A stretch of 64,000 nucleotides of DNA from MH13 sp042140245 (GCF_042140245.1 NZ_CP159483.1:186001-250000); one strand, 5' to 3'. Counted from the first letter of the stretch, positions 27,466 to 36,720 are shown. Numbers and translations: made by a program. The notes: a model not told the origin generated them from the letters alone.

Positions 27466-29292
27466 ATGGAAAACCGCAATTACATTCTCGCCATCGCTTT
27501 GTCGCTCGGCATCTTGGTGGCGTGGCAGTATCTGTATGTCGGTCCGCAGATGGAAGCGGAACGCGCTGCGCTTGAAGCGCAAACCGGCGTCGATGCAAGC
27601 GGATCGCCAGTGATTGTGGATGAGAGCGCCCCAGGTGTTGCCGGCGCGGTGCAAGTGAGTCCCGGCGGTTCACTGGTTCCAACCACGCTTGATCGCGAGT
27701 CGATCATTGCTGGAACAGACCGCATTCAGATCGAAACCTCGCACATTACCGGCACCATTGCCCTGCAGGGTGCACGGATCGACGACATTCACCTGGTGGA
27801 ATATCGCGAAACGCTGGATGAAGACTCCGACACCGTTGTGCTGTTTTCGCCATCAGGGTCGGAAGACCCCTTCTACGCTGAGTTCGGCTGGGCACAGGGT
27901 GCTGGTGGCGCCGCCACGCTGCCAGGCGCAGATACGATGTGGCAGGTGGAAGGCAATGACACGCTGACAGCCACGACGCCGGTTACGCTGGTCTATGACA
28001 ATGGCGAGGGCATCATCTTCCGCCGGGTCATATCGGTGGATGAGGACTATATGTTCACCGTCCGCCAAGAGGTGGAAAACACAACCGAAGCCGGTGTTCT
28101 GCTTTATCCCTACGGCCTGGTCGCCCGCCACGGTGAGCCACGCACCAGCCGGATGTTCATTCTGCACGAAGGCCTGATCGGTTTCTTTGGCGAAGACGGT
28201 CTGGCCGAGCTCGACTACGATGATGTTCGCGATGATGGCACCACGCAGTATCGCGATGTGTCAGGTGGCTGGCTTGGCATCACCGATAAGTATTGGGCGG
28301 CAACGCTTATCCCATCGGGTCTTGAAAGCTATCGCGGTGAGTTCCGCATGGATCAAATCCTGACCGGCGAGAGCTTTATTGCGGCCTATTTGGGCGGCGG
28401 TTTTGAGGTTGCTCCAGGCACCAGCATTGGCATTGAGAACCAGCTGTTTGCCGGCGCCAAGGAAGTGGCCATCGTGGATGGCTACGAAGCGGATCTGGGT
28501 ATTGAGCGCTTTGAGCTGCTGATCGACTGGGGTTGGTTCTACTTCCTCACCAAGCCCATGTTCTTCGCCATCAAATGGCTGTTTGGCATCTTTGGCAATT
28601 TTGGCGTTGCAATCCTTCTCATCACCGTTGCCATCAAGCTGGTCTTCCTGCCGCTAGCCAACAAGTCTTACGCATCGATGTCGAAGATGAAGAAGGTCCA
28701 GCCGCAGCTTAAAGAGATTCAGGACCGCTATAAGGACGACAAGCCAGAGCTCCAGAAGCACATGATGGAGCTCTATAAGAAAGAGAAGATCAACCCGGTC
28801 GCTGGCTGTTGGCCGGTGCTCATCCAGATCCCAGTGTTCTTCGCGCTCTACAAGGTGCTCTTCGTTACCATTGAGATGCGTCACGCGCCGTTCTTCGGGT
28901 GGATCCAGGATCTCTCCGCCGCTGACCCGACATCTCTGTTCAACCTGTTTGGGTTGTTGCCTTACGACCCAACGCTGGTGCCGCTGATTGGTCCGCTGCT
29001 CGGGCTGGGCGTCTGGCCGATCCTGATGGGCATCACGATGTTCATTCAGATGAAGCTGAACCCAACGCCGACGGACCCGACCCAGGCGATGATTTTCACC
29101 TGGATGCCGGTGGTGTTCACGTTCATGCTGGCCACCTTCCCTGCCGGTCTTGTGATCTACTGGACGTGGAACAACTTCCTGTCGGTCATCCAGCAGGCGT
29201 TCATCATGAAACGCCATGGGGTGAAGATTGAGCTTTGGGATAATCTGAAAGCCATGTTCGGCAAGAAACCCGCCAAGCAGCCAGCTGAATAG
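27466..29292 (+). CDS. yidC: Membrane protein insertase YidC
   Basis: Inserts inner-membrane proteins, alone or with SecYEG. The 608-residue protein has the Gram-negative layout: N-terminal membrane helix (NYILAIALSLGILVAWQYL), a large periplasmic P1 domain (about 50-350), then five membrane segments of the conserved core. The core includes KPMFFAIKWLFGIFGNFG and NPVAGCWPVLIQIPVFFALYK. The cytosolic hairpin MSKMKKVQPQLKEIQDRYK is present. It lies between rnpA and engB, the usual order. Confidence 0.98.
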   Translation: MENRNYILAIALSLGILVAWQYLYVGPQMEAERAALEAQTGVDASGSPVIVDESAPGVAGAVQVSPGGSLVPTTLDRESIIAGTDRIQIETSHITGTIALQGARIDDIHLVEYRETLDEDSDTVVLFSPSGSEDPFYAEFGWAQGAGGAATLPGADTMWQVEGNDTLTATTPVTLVYDNGEGIIFRRVISVDEDYMFTVRQEVENTTEAGVLLYPYGLVARHGEPRTSRMFILHEGLIGFFGEDGLAELDYDDVRDDGTTQYRDVSGGWLGITDKYWAATLIPSGLESYRGEFRMDQILTGESFIAAYLGGGFEVAPGTSIGIENQLFAGAKEVAIVDGYEADLGIERFELLIDWGWFYFLTKPMFFAIKWLFGIFGNFGVAILLITVAIKLVFLPLANKSYASMSKMKKVQPQLKEIQDRYKDDKPELQKHMMELYKKEKINPVAGCWPVLIQIPVFFALYKVLFVTIEMRHAPFFGWIQDLSAADPTSLFNLFGLLPYDPTLVPLIGPLLGLGVWPILMGITMFIQMKLNPTPTDPTQAMIFTWMPVVFTFMLATFPAGLVIYWTWNNFLSVIQQAFIMKRHGVKIELWDNLKAMFGKKPAKQPAE

Positions 29293-29300
29293 CCGCCGTC

Positions 29301-30041
29301 ATGGCTGCGCATGAGGCTGATCTGGAGGCGATTGGCCTGTCAGAAGGATTGCTGGACGCGGGCGATCAGCTGTTTGCCCGCGAGTGGCTGTTTGAAAAAG
29401 GCGTGGTTGCCGCCTCCGGCCTTCCGGTCGATGGGCGAATTGAGATTGCTTTTGCCGGCCGCTCCAATGTTGGCAAATCCTCCCTTCTCAACGCGCTGGT
29501 CAACCAAAAGGGTTTGGCGCGAACCTCCAACACGCCAGGGCGAACGCAGGAACTGAACCTGTTCTCCGCTGACGGTATGCCCTTCCGTATCGTTGATATG
29601 CCTGGCTATGGCTTTGCCAAAGCACCGCTTGATGCGGTGGAAAAATGGAACAAGCTCATCCGCCGCTACCTGCAAGGCCGCGTGGAACTGGCACGGGTGT
29701 TCGTGCTGATCGATTCTCGCCATGGGCTGAAGAAGAACGACCTCGACATCCTGAAAATGCTCGATGAGACGGCGGTGAGCTATCAGATCGTGCTCACCAA
29801 GACCGACAAGCTGAAACCCGGCCAGATCGAACGGGTGAAGCAAAGCGTACTGGATGGCATCCAGCGACGCCCCGCGGCCTATCCCTTTATCGCCGTGACC
29901 AGCAGCGAAAAGAAGCAGGGCATCGACACGCTGCGCGGCTTCATTGCCCGCCTTTTGAATGATCTGGGTGCCCTTCAGTTTGAGGCGGGTGTGGATGACG
30001 GCGCAGGCAACTCATCCTCAGGAACCAGCCACCCTTTGTAG
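29301..30041 (+). CDS. engB: Ribosome biogenesis GTP-binding protein EngB/YsxC
   Basis: GTPase required for late assembly of the 50S subunit. It has G1 AGRSNVGKSS, G2 region TSNTPGRTQ, G3 DMPGYG, G4 TKTD and a G5-like TSS motif. Length 246 is somewhat longer than usual because of an extended C-terminal tail after residue 225. The last 67 bases overlap the convergent DUF4166 gene on the other strand. It starts 9 bp after yidC. Confidence 0.96.
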   Translation: MAAHEADLEAIGLSEGLLDAGDQLFAREWLFEKGVVAASGLPVDGRIEIAFAGRSNVGKSSLLNALVNQKGLARTSNTPGRTQELNLFSADGMPFRIVDMPGYGFAKAPLDAVEKWNKLIRRYLQGRVELARVFVLIDSRHGLKKNDLDILKMLDETAVSYQIVLTKTDKLKPGQIERVKQSVLDGIQRRPAAYPFIAVTSSEKKQGIDTLRGFIARLLNDLGALQFEAGVDDGAGNSSSGTSHPL

Positions 30042-30565
30042 TGCACCAGCAAGGCCGTGCCGCCTGGGAACCAGGACGGCGTTGCTAGACGAATATCAAA
30101 GGTGAAGCGGCCATCGTCGACACCCTCATGAGCGTCCACCGAGGGCAGCAGTGGGGAAGGCACTGGTAACACCAAAAACCAGCCTCGCCGCAACGCGAGC
30201 TGCATACCGCCTTGGACGGGCAGCAGCTCCTGCTCAAATGTCATCAGCCCGACACGCTCACGAACATGATACGGCCTTTTCGATGACAGGCAGGTTGAGC
30301 GAAACACGTGCTCACCAAAGCGTCGCGACCATTGCTCGCGGGTTTGAAACCGCATTTTGGAGACTTGTACGGGTATGTCATCGCCAACCGGCGGGAAACC
30401 GAACACCCAACAGACAAGTCCTGCGATCACCCCACGGCCACGTTTGATCGTCGCCTTGCCCGAGAACGAGGCCTTTGGGCCGTCTTTGTGCAGGGCTTGG
30501 ACTGCCGGGTGAATTTCTTGCCATCGATCACCCAGAGCTGCACGGAAGAGTGTAGGGCTGCCCAA
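29975..30565 (-). CDS. DUF4166 domain protein
   Basis: 196 residues matching the DUF4166 pattern: an early HPAVQALH, FSGKATIKRGRG, a FGFPPVGDDIPVQV motif, EQWSRRFG, and a C-terminal HYKGWL. The function of the family is unknown. It begins with TTG (TTGGGCAGC) one codon after the stop of the DCC gene and in the same reading frame as that gene. It therefore looks like the second half of a DCC-DUF4166 protein interrupted by a single TAA, or a coupled gene. No good ribosome-binding site is visible. It overlaps the 3' end of engB antisense. Confidence 0.75.
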   Translation of the reverse strand: MGSPTLFRAALGDRWQEIHPAVQALHKDGPKASFSGKATIKRGRGVIAGLVCWVFGFPPVGDDIPVQVSKMRFQTREQWSRRFGEHVFRSTCLSSKRPYHVRERVGLMTFEQELLPVQGGMQLALRRGWFLVLPVPSPLLPSVDAHEGVDDGRFTFDIRLATPSWFPGGTALLVHYKGWLVPEDELPAPSSTPASN

Positions 30566-30568
30566 GGC

Positions 30569-31033
30569 TTAGTCCATCAACTTAGCGCGAAGCCGAGGGT
30601 CAGGCACTGCACACATATCGGTGCGCCCAAACAGGGCATAGCGATTTCGCGCCAACCGCAGATACAGCCAATCCTGAACCGCTCGCGGCAACAGGCGCAG
30701 CGGCTGCAGGAGCCACCCAATGCCTCCAACCAAGCGCCCAGCGCGGATCATGGCGTCCAATGACGTGTAGGCTTTGCCGTTGACCAACAGGAGCCAACTT
30801 TCTGGGTCACCCACAGAAAGGCCGTAGTGTGTAAGAATTGACCGTCCTAGCGGTGTCTGTACCCGACAAATTTTGAAACGATCATCGCGATCGAACCGAG
30901 CAATGAGTCTAGCTCCAAAAGTGCAAAGAACGCATTCGCCATCCATGAAGGTGATCGGATCGCTGTCGTCAAAGTCAGGAACGTCAGGATCGGCGCGGTA
31001 GGAATAATCCTCGCGGACCGTAAGCGATGTCAT
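30569..31033 (-). CDS. Thiol-disulfide oxidoreductase-like DCC family protein (DUF393)
   Basis: Contains the DCC signature FMDGECVLC near the N-terminus, plus family features LLLVNGKAYTSLDAMIRAGR and WLYLRLARNRYALFGR. Members are small, thioredoxin-like proteins of poorly known role. ATG at 31033 (MTSLTVRED, 154 residues) is preferred, with GGAGG 11 bases before it; an ATG at 31072 would add 13 residues. It is followed in the same frame by TAA, one codon, and then the DUF4166 gene. Confidence 0.82.
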   Translation of the reverse strand: MTSLTVREDYSYRADPDVPDFDDSDPITFMDGECVLCTFGARLIARFDRDDRFKICRVQTPLGRSILTHYGLSVGDPESWLLLVNGKAYTSLDAMIRAGRLVGGIGWLLQPLRLLPRAVQDWLYLRLARNRYALFGRTDMCAVPDPRLRAKLMD

Positions 31034-31192
31034 GGTGTGCCATACCTCCAGACCGATACGACAGTGATGCATGACGTTGTCGCAGTCGACCTGGCGTGGT
31101 GACGCAGATTGTTAGGAAAGCTTGACCTTTGGCGCTACACAGTGTCCTTCCTCCACTCGCCTTTCTCTGATCTGAAGCCTCAAGCCTTTTTC

Positions 31193-32107
31193 ATGCCCTT
31201 TGACGATGATCCCAACGTGCCGCTGGAACCCAAGCCTGTGCGCCAAGCCCGGCTGATCAGCCAGGCTCTGCCCTTCATGCAGCGCTACACAGATCAAACC
31301 ATTGTGGTGAAGTATGGTGGGCACGCCATGGGCGATGCGGAACTGTCTGCCGCGTTTGCTCGCGATATCGCCCTGCTGAAACAATCGGGCATCAAGCCGA
31401 TCGTGGTGCATGGCGGTGGACCGCAGATCGCCTCCATGCTCGACAAGCTAGGCATTGAAAGCCGGTTTGAAAGTGGTCTGCGTGTCACGGACGAACAGAC
31501 CATCGAGGTGGTCGAGATGGTTCTCGCCGGCTCCATCAACAAACAGATCGTACAAGAAATCACCTCGGCTGGCGGCAAGGCCATCGGGCTCTGCGGCAAA
31601 GACGGGCAGATGGTGACGGTGAAGAAACTCACCCGCACCACGCGCGATACCGATTCCAACATCGAGAAAGTGGTCGATCTTGGCTTTGTCGGTGAACCAG
31701 AAACGGTCAATCCGTCCGTGCTCGATATGGTCACGCAAGAAGCGCTGATACCGGTCATCGCACCGGTGGCCTCAGGTGCTGATGGCAAGACCTACAACGT
31801 CAACGCTGATACCTTTGCTGGCGCTGTGGCGGGCGCGCTGAACGCAACCCGGCTTTTGTTCCTCACCGATGTCGACGGCGTGTTGGATGCTGAGAAAAAC
31901 CTCATCCCCGAACTCACCATCGCGAAGGCGCGCACTCTGATAGCCGATGGGACGATCGCAGGCGGTATGATCCCAAAAGTTGAGACCTGCATTCAGGCTG
32001 TGGAGCAAGGCGTAGAGGGCGTTGTTATTCTCAATGGCAAGGTGCCGCACTGCGTGCTGTTGGAACTCTTCACAGCCCACGGCGCAGGCACGCTGATCAC
32101 CCGATAG
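31193..32107 (+). CDS. argB: Acetylglutamate kinase
   Basis: Phosphorylates N-acetylglutamate in arginine synthesis. The 304-residue sequence has the kinase glycine-rich segments VVKYGGHAMG and VVHGGGPQI. It also has the LFLTDVDGVLD nucleotide region and GGMIPKVETC. The ATG at 31193 fits the family length; an upstream frame extension reads through a poor leader. It is followed after 14 bp by a HAD phosphatase gene, an arrangement common in Rhizobiales. Confidence 0.97.
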   Translation: MPFDDDPNVPLEPKPVRQARLISQALPFMQRYTDQTIVVKYGGHAMGDAELSAAFARDIALLKQSGIKPIVVHGGGPQIASMLDKLGIESRFESGLRVTDEQTIEVVEMVLAGSINKQIVQEITSAGGKAIGLCGKDGQMVTVKKLTRTTRDTDSNIEKVVDLGFVGEPETVNPSVLDMVTQEALIPVIAPVASGADGKTYNVNADTFAGAVAGALNATRLLFLTDVDGVLDAEKNLIPELTIAKARTLIADGTIAGGMIPKVETCIQAVEQGVEGVVILNGKVPHCVLLELFTAHGAGTLITR

Positions 32108-32121
32108 AAAGCTGAGCCACT

Positions 32122-32844
32122 ATGGTAACCGAACACGAACAACATAGTGGTCTTGAGGCGTTTGCACGCGTTGAGAACTGGATCTTTGATCTCGATAACA
32201 CGCTTTACCCGCATCACTCGAACCTGTTTGCGCAGATCGACGAGAAGATGACCTCCTACCTTTCCAAACTGATGGATTTGGAAAAGGGCGAGGCGCGCAA
32301 AGTTCAGAAGAGCTATTATAGAACCTATGGCACCACGATGCGTGGTCTGATGATTGAGCAGGGCATCACGCCGGACGATTTCCTCGACTATGTGCACGAC
32401 ATTGATCACTCGGTGCTCGAACCAGACCCCAAGCTCAACACCATGATTGAGGCGCTGCCGGGCCACAAATATGTGTTCACCAACGGGACTGTGAAGCATG
32501 CCGAGGCTGTGCTTGACCGGCTTGGCGTCTCCACCGAGTTCCAGCACATTTTCGATATCGTCTCAGCCGACCTTATCCCGAAGCCAAACGGCTCGACCTA
32601 TGACAAATTTCTTGAGCTCACCGGCATTGACCCCGCCAAAGCGGCCATGTTCGAGGACCTCTCGCGCAACCTCAAAGTGCCGCATGAGCGCGGTATGCTG
32701 ACCACCTTGATCGTGCCGCGTGGCACCCGTGAGGTTTTTCACGAGGACTGGGAGCTGGAGGGCCGCGATGATAATCATGTGCTCTACGTCACCGACCATC
32801 TTGCGGACTTTCTTGAAGATATCCGCGCCGCCATTTCACACTGA
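32122..32844 (+). CDS. HAD-family pyrimidine 5'-nucleotidase
   Basis: 240-residue HAD hydrolase with motif I FDLDNTLYP, motif II VFTNG, a lysine in the region after LIPKPNGSTYDKF, and motif III FEDLSRNL. The NTLYP signature places it with the SDT1/YjjG-like pyrimidine nucleotidases, which dephosphorylate UMP or CMP. It lies between argB and dapD, closely spaced with both, and probably shares their transcript. The nucleotide substrate is inferred from family. Confidence 0.9.
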   Translation: MVTEHEQHSGLEAFARVENWIFDLDNTLYPHHSNLFAQIDEKMTSYLSKLMDLEKGEARKVQKSYYRTYGTTMRGLMIEQGITPDDFLDYVHDIDHSVLEPDPKLNTMIEALPGHKYVFTNGTVKHAEAVLDRLGVSTEFQHIFDIVSADLIPKPNGSTYDKFLELTGIDPAKAAMFEDLSRNLKVPHERGMLTTLIVPRGTREVFHEDWELEGRDDNHVLYVTDHLADFLEDIRAAISH

Positions 32845-32870
32845 CCGACCTTTTGGAAGGACCCTCCCCC

Positions 32871-33734
32871 ATGCACCATGCCATGACCGACCACGCCGCC
32901 ATTGAAGCCACCGTCACCAAGGCCTTTGACGAGCGGGACACGATCGATGTGAACACACGTGGTGAGGTTCGCGATGCTGTCGATGCAGCATTGGATTTGC
33001 TCGACAAGGGCAAAGCGCGCGTTGCGACCCGTGGCGAGGACGGCACGTGGACCGTGCATCAATGGCTGAAAAAGGCGGTGTTGCTCTCCTTCCGTTTGAC
33101 GCCGATGGAAGTCATCAAGGGCGCGCCGGGCGATGCTGTTTGGTGGGACAAGGTTCCATCCAAATTTGATGGCTGGGGCGCCATGGACTTTGAAAAAGCT
33201 GCCTTCCGCGCTGTGCCAGGCGCAGTGGCAAGACGTTCAGCTTTCATTGCTCCCGGTGTGGTGCTGATGCCCTCCTTCGTCAATCTGGGCGCCTATGTGG
33301 ATGAAGGCACCATGGTCGATGGCTGGGCAACGGTCGGCTCGTGCGCTCAGATCGGCAAGAACGTGCATCTCTCAGGCGGTGTAGGCATTGGCGGGGTGCT
33401 GGAGCCCATGCAGGCAGGGCCAACGATCATTGAAGACAATTGTTTCATCGGCGCACGTTCTGAGGTGGTTGAAGGCTGTATTGTGCGTGAAGGTTCCGTG
33501 CTTGGTATGGGCGTGTTCATTGGCCAATCGACACGCATCGTGAACCGCATGACCGGCGAAATCACCTATGGTGAAGTTCCCCCTTATTCGGTGGTGGTGG
33601 CTGGATCGATGCCGAGTGCAACGCCGATGGGCAATGGGCAGCCCGCACCGAACCTCTACTGCGCGGTGATCGTCAAACAGGTTGATGAGAAAACCCGTTC
33701 CAAAACCGGCATCAACGAGCTGCTGCGCGACTAA
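32871..33734 (+). CDS. dapD: 2,3,4,5-tetrahydropyridine-2,6-dicarboxylate N-succinyltransferase
   Basis: Succinylates tetrahydrodipicolinate in lysine and diaminopimelate synthesis. The 287-residue protein has an N-terminal helical domain and a left-handed beta helix of hexapeptide repeats, about residues 110-240 (for example GSCAQIGKNVHLSGGVGIGG). The start ATG at 32871 follows GGAAGGA by nine bases. It is linked to dapE two genes downstream. Confidence 0.97.
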   Translation: MHHAMTDHAAIEATVTKAFDERDTIDVNTRGEVRDAVDAALDLLDKGKARVATRGEDGTWTVHQWLKKAVLLSFRLTPMEVIKGAPGDAVWWDKVPSKFDGWGAMDFEKAAFRAVPGAVARRSAFIAPGVVLMPSFVNLGAYVDEGTMVDGWATVGSCAQIGKNVHLSGGVGIGGVLEPMQAGPTIIEDNCFIGARSEVVEGCIVREGSVLGMGVFIGQSTRIVNRMTGEITYGEVPPYSVVVAGSMPSATPMGNGQPAPNLYCAVIVKQVDEKTRSKTGINELLRD

Positions 33735-33752
33735 CACCAGAGACGCTTTTCC

Positions 33753-34175
33753 ATGTTCACCTACTTCCTGTCGCCCAAAGGTCGTTTTCGGCGCCGTGAC
33801 TATTGGTTTGGCATCCTTGTGGTGATGATCATCCTCGCGCTTGGCCTCAGCGCTGACTTTGTGTTCCGCGACGTTGAGATGATCCCCACCGGCACGCCGG
33901 GTGAGTACACTTTGGAGCCAGCTCCCTTGTTTCTTGGATTGGCTGGCGTTGTCATTCTATGGCCGTGCCTGGCCATGGGGATAAAACGCTGGCATGACCG
34001 CGACAAATCTGGCTGGTTTGTTCTGCTGGGCATGGTCCCGATCGTGAACCTCTACGCCTACTTTTCATTGCTCTTTCTGCCAGGAACGCGCGGCCTCAAT
34101 CGCTTTGGCCCCGATCCGCGCGAGGAAGAGCGTTATCTGCGCACCAGCGAACACAGCGCATCGAGCCACAACTAG
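33753..34175 (+). CDS. DUF805 family membrane protein
   Basis: 140 residues, with the DUF805 opening FLSPKGRFRRRDYWFGIL, three to four membrane segments, the motif IKRWHDRDKSGW and the ending NRFGPDP. The family is small inner-membrane proteins of unknown function. It sits between dapD and a second, distantly similar DUF805 gene, inside the dap unit. Confidence 0.87.
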   Translation: MFTYFLSPKGRFRRRDYWFGILVVMIILALGLSADFVFRDVEMIPTGTPGEYTLEPAPLFLGLAGVVILWPCLAMGIKRWHDRDKSGWFVLLGMVPIVNLYAYFSLLFLPGTRGLNRFGPDPREEERYLRTSEHSASSHN

Positions 34176-34291
34176 GGTCGCAACCTGAGGCTCTTTGCGA
34201 TTTACCCTTGAAAGCGGGCGCTCTTCCAAACATCTAGAGAGACAGGTGAGCGATCCTGTTCACCAGCTCTCTTCTTCGCAGGACCAACCCT

Positions 34292-34768
34292 TTGGCCAAC
34301 CCGCCGCCTTTGCCGCCCTCCAACGCTTCACAACAGCCACCTTCAGGTCCAGCTGGACCGGTGGATTGGCACACATTTTTCTGGCTGTTCTTTCGTTTTG
34401 ATGGGCGCGTCGGCCGCCAAGTGTACTGGTTGTCGGTTTTGTTCTTGGCCGCACTGGTAGGCGCGAGCGGGCTGTTCGTCGTCGACCCTGACACCGGCAG
34501 TGTAGTTCTGACGCCAAGTCCGGTGGCGTCGTTCATTTATACGATGTCCTCCATCTGCTCGATCTTGGTGTCCATCAAGCGCTTGCACGATCTGAACATG
34601 ACAGGCTTCTTCGCGCTTGGCCTGATCATTCCACCGGTGGCGATCATCATGTCGCTGTGGCTGGGTATCCGCAAAGGCGATGAGGGTCCCAACAAGTTTG
34701 GTTGGCAGCGCGATGCGCGCCCCACCCAACCACCACCAACCATGCCGGATGATGGGGACAAGGAATGA
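34292..34768 (+). CDS. DUF805 family membrane protein
   Basis: 158 residues with a proline-rich start, then WLFFRFDGRVGRQVYWLSV, membrane segments, and the diagnostic SIKRLHDLNMTGFFAL and GPNKFGW motifs. There is no ATG upstream of the conserved part. The only sensible start is TTG at 34292 with AGGA eight bases before it, since an in-frame TGA lies at 34247. Its stop overlaps the dapE start as ATGA, so it is translationally coupled to dapE. Function unknown. Confidence 0.82.
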   Translation: MANPPPLPPSNASQQPPSGPAGPVDWHTFFWLFFRFDGRVGRQVYWLSVLFLAALVGASGLFVVDPDTGSVVLTPSPVASFIYTMSSICSILVSIKRLHDLNMTGFFALGLIIPPVAIIMSLWLGIRKGDEGPNKFGWQRDARPTQPPPTMPDDGDKE

Positions 34769-35961
34769 GCACGCCTGATGAGGCTAACTTGGATGTTCGC
34801 GATCCAGTGGCCGTTCTTCAGGCCTTGATCCGCTATCCAAGTGTCACGCCTGAAAGTGCCAGCGCTCTGGATGGTGTGGCAGCGATGCTGGCCGGCCTTG
34901 GTTTAGACAATGACCAGCCGGTTTTTTCCGCCCCTGATACCCCCGATATTGCCAACCTCTTTTCGGCCATCGGTTCTGTAAGTGGTACGAACGCCAAGCA
35001 TTTTGCCTTTGCTGGCCATTTGGATGTTGTGCCGGAAGGCGATGCCAACGATTGGTCGCATGACCCGTTTGCCGCGATGATCGAGGGCGGCAAGCTGTAT
35101 GGGCGTGGCGCGGTGGATATGAAAGGCGGCGTTGCAGCGATGATCGCCGCCAGCGCCCGATTTCTTGACGCCCATGGGCCAGACTTCGGTGGACGGTTGT
35201 CCTTTATCCTGACCGGTGATGAGGAAGGCCCCGCCGTCAACGGCACCGACCCGCTGATGAAGCACATCGACCAAAAGGGTGAGCGGATCGACGCCTGCCT
35301 TCTGGGCGAGCCGACCAATCCAGAAACTATGGGCGAGATGATCAAAGTTGGGCGGCGTGGGTCGCTCACCGCCACGATCACGGTTGAAGGCGTTCAAGGG
35401 CATGTCGCTTACCCGCATTTGGCCGCCAACCCGCTGACGCCTCTGGTGAACGCGCTCGCTGCACTGAAAGCGCCACTGGATGAGGGCACCGATCTTTTCC
35501 AGCCTTCCAATCTTGAACCGGTCACCATCGACACCGGCAATCCAGCAACCAATGTGATTCCGCAGCGCGCCAGCGCACGGGTGAATGTGCGCTTTAACTC
35601 GACCTGGACCAAAGCCAGCCTGGAGGCTGAGCTGCGTGGCCGACTGGACGCCGTTGACTGGCAAGGTTGCAGCTATGAGCTTGCCGTTAAGCAAGATGCG
35701 AGCGAGGCGTTTTACACGCCACCAGGCGCGTTCGTGGATAGCTTGGTGGATGCCATCGAAGCTGCAACCGGCATCACGCCAAAACTCTCAACATCTGGCG
35801 GCACATCCGATGCACGCTTCATCAAGGACTACTGCCCGGTGGTGGAGTTTGGTCTTGTCGGCCAGACCATGCATCAGGTGGATGAGCATGTTGAGATTGC
35901 CCATCTTGAAGCGCTGACAGACATTTACGGCCAAGTGCTGGAGCGTTTTTTCGAGCGTTAG
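34765..35961 (+). CDS. dapE: Succinyl-diaminopimelate desuccinylase
   Basis: Zn-dependent M20 peptidase-like enzyme that removes succinate from succinyl-DAP, downstream of DapD. The 398-residue sequence shows metal ligands in FAGHLDVVPEGD, GRGAVDMKGG and GDEEGPA, and a late TSGGTSDARF motif. The N-terminal extension before LIRYPSVTPES is slightly longer than usual. The ATG overlaps the preceding DUF805 stop. It is the last gene of the unit; an 820-bp gene-poor region follows. Confidence 0.96.
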   Translation: MSTPDEANLDVRDPVAVLQALIRYPSVTPESASALDGVAAMLAGLGLDNDQPVFSAPDTPDIANLFSAIGSVSGTNAKHFAFAGHLDVVPEGDANDWSHDPFAAMIEGGKLYGRGAVDMKGGVAAMIAASARFLDAHGPDFGGRLSFILTGDEEGPAVNGTDPLMKHIDQKGERIDACLLGEPTNPETMGEMIKVGRRGSLTATITVEGVQGHVAYPHLAANPLTPLVNALAALKAPLDEGTDLFQPSNLEPVTIDTGNPATNVIPQRASARVNVRFNSTWTKASLEAELRGRLDAVDWQGCSYELAVKQDASEAFYTPPGAFVDSLVDAIEAATGITPKLSTSGGTSDARFIKDYCPVVEFGLVGQTMHQVDEHVEIAHLEALTDIYGQVLERFFER

Positions 35962-36218
35962 ATCCGCTCCTTAAGACTCCATTTGTGGTCAACAACCCCA
36001 CCATCGATCCCTCCCCAGCGCGGAGAGAGGGCATATTGCTCCCGGCTCTTTGATCCCCCCTTTGGGAGCGGTAAGGGGTGGGACATGGATGGATCAACCA
36101 ATCACCGGCAAGGTCTGGTGGTTGCTGGAGAAACACCAAAACCACCGCTCTTTAGGAGAGCAGTGTGGGCTGATCGATGGCAGGACTGACTTGTTTTCAA
36201 ACAAAGCACTGCAGGAAG

Positions 36219-36283
36219 ACGGGGTGCCGTGAAGCATCGCCTTATGACTGTAGAAACAAATTCGATGCCGCATGGCACCCCGT
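36219..36283 (+). repeat. Long imperfect palindrome, possible structured RNA or repeat element
   Basis: Arms ACGGGGTGCCGTG and CATGGCACCCCGT pair over 13 positions with one G-U, then after a two-base internal loop GCATCG pairs with CGATGC around a 23-base loop. T6 occurs nine bases after the stem (36292-36297). The wobble pair fits an RNA structure, but a mobile palindromic repeat is equally plausible. Confidence 0.6.
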
Positions 36284-36684
36284 ACGAGACGTTTTTTGGC
36301 TTATCCGGAGGATCCGGGGTGAGTTAGCTTTTTCTCCACCCCAGGCGCACAAACGACGGCCATAGGTTTCCCCACCCCGCCGAGCCACAAATGATGCGGG
36401 GGCTTTTGGCCATGTCTTGGAAGCTACGCACTAAGCGTACCAACCAATCCACTTTTGAGTGACGCTCTGTGCTTGGCGCACAACCGCTTTCACTCTCGAC
36501 CCGCCACGTGTTGTCCAAGCCTTTGCTCGCAGACCAGACCACATCCGGTTTCGCCCTCATGAAGCTATGGGCCGTTACCCCCAAACCAACGATGAGCGCT
36601 CGCCCTTCCACCGGCCTGGGGAACGACCCCAAGCCTCCCTAGGTGTGATGGAAGGCAAGGCGATCATGCCGGACGAAAATGGAG

Positions 36685-36720
36685 GCGGGGATAAGCCCCG
36701 CGGTTGTTCGCGCAGCGAAC
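36685..36720 (-). terminator. Tandem hairpins downstream of hxlR
   Basis: On the minus strand, GTTCGC-TGC-GCGAAC is followed by GCGGGG-CTTAT-CCCCGC and then CTCCATTTTC. They lie 65-100 bp after the hxlR stop. The T-run is interrupted, so termination is probable but not certain. Confidence 0.5.

Noticed and set aside
36324..36632. 102-codon frame on the minus strand
   Set aside because: No family resemblance, lies in palindrome-rich non-coding DNA, and has no ribosome-binding site.
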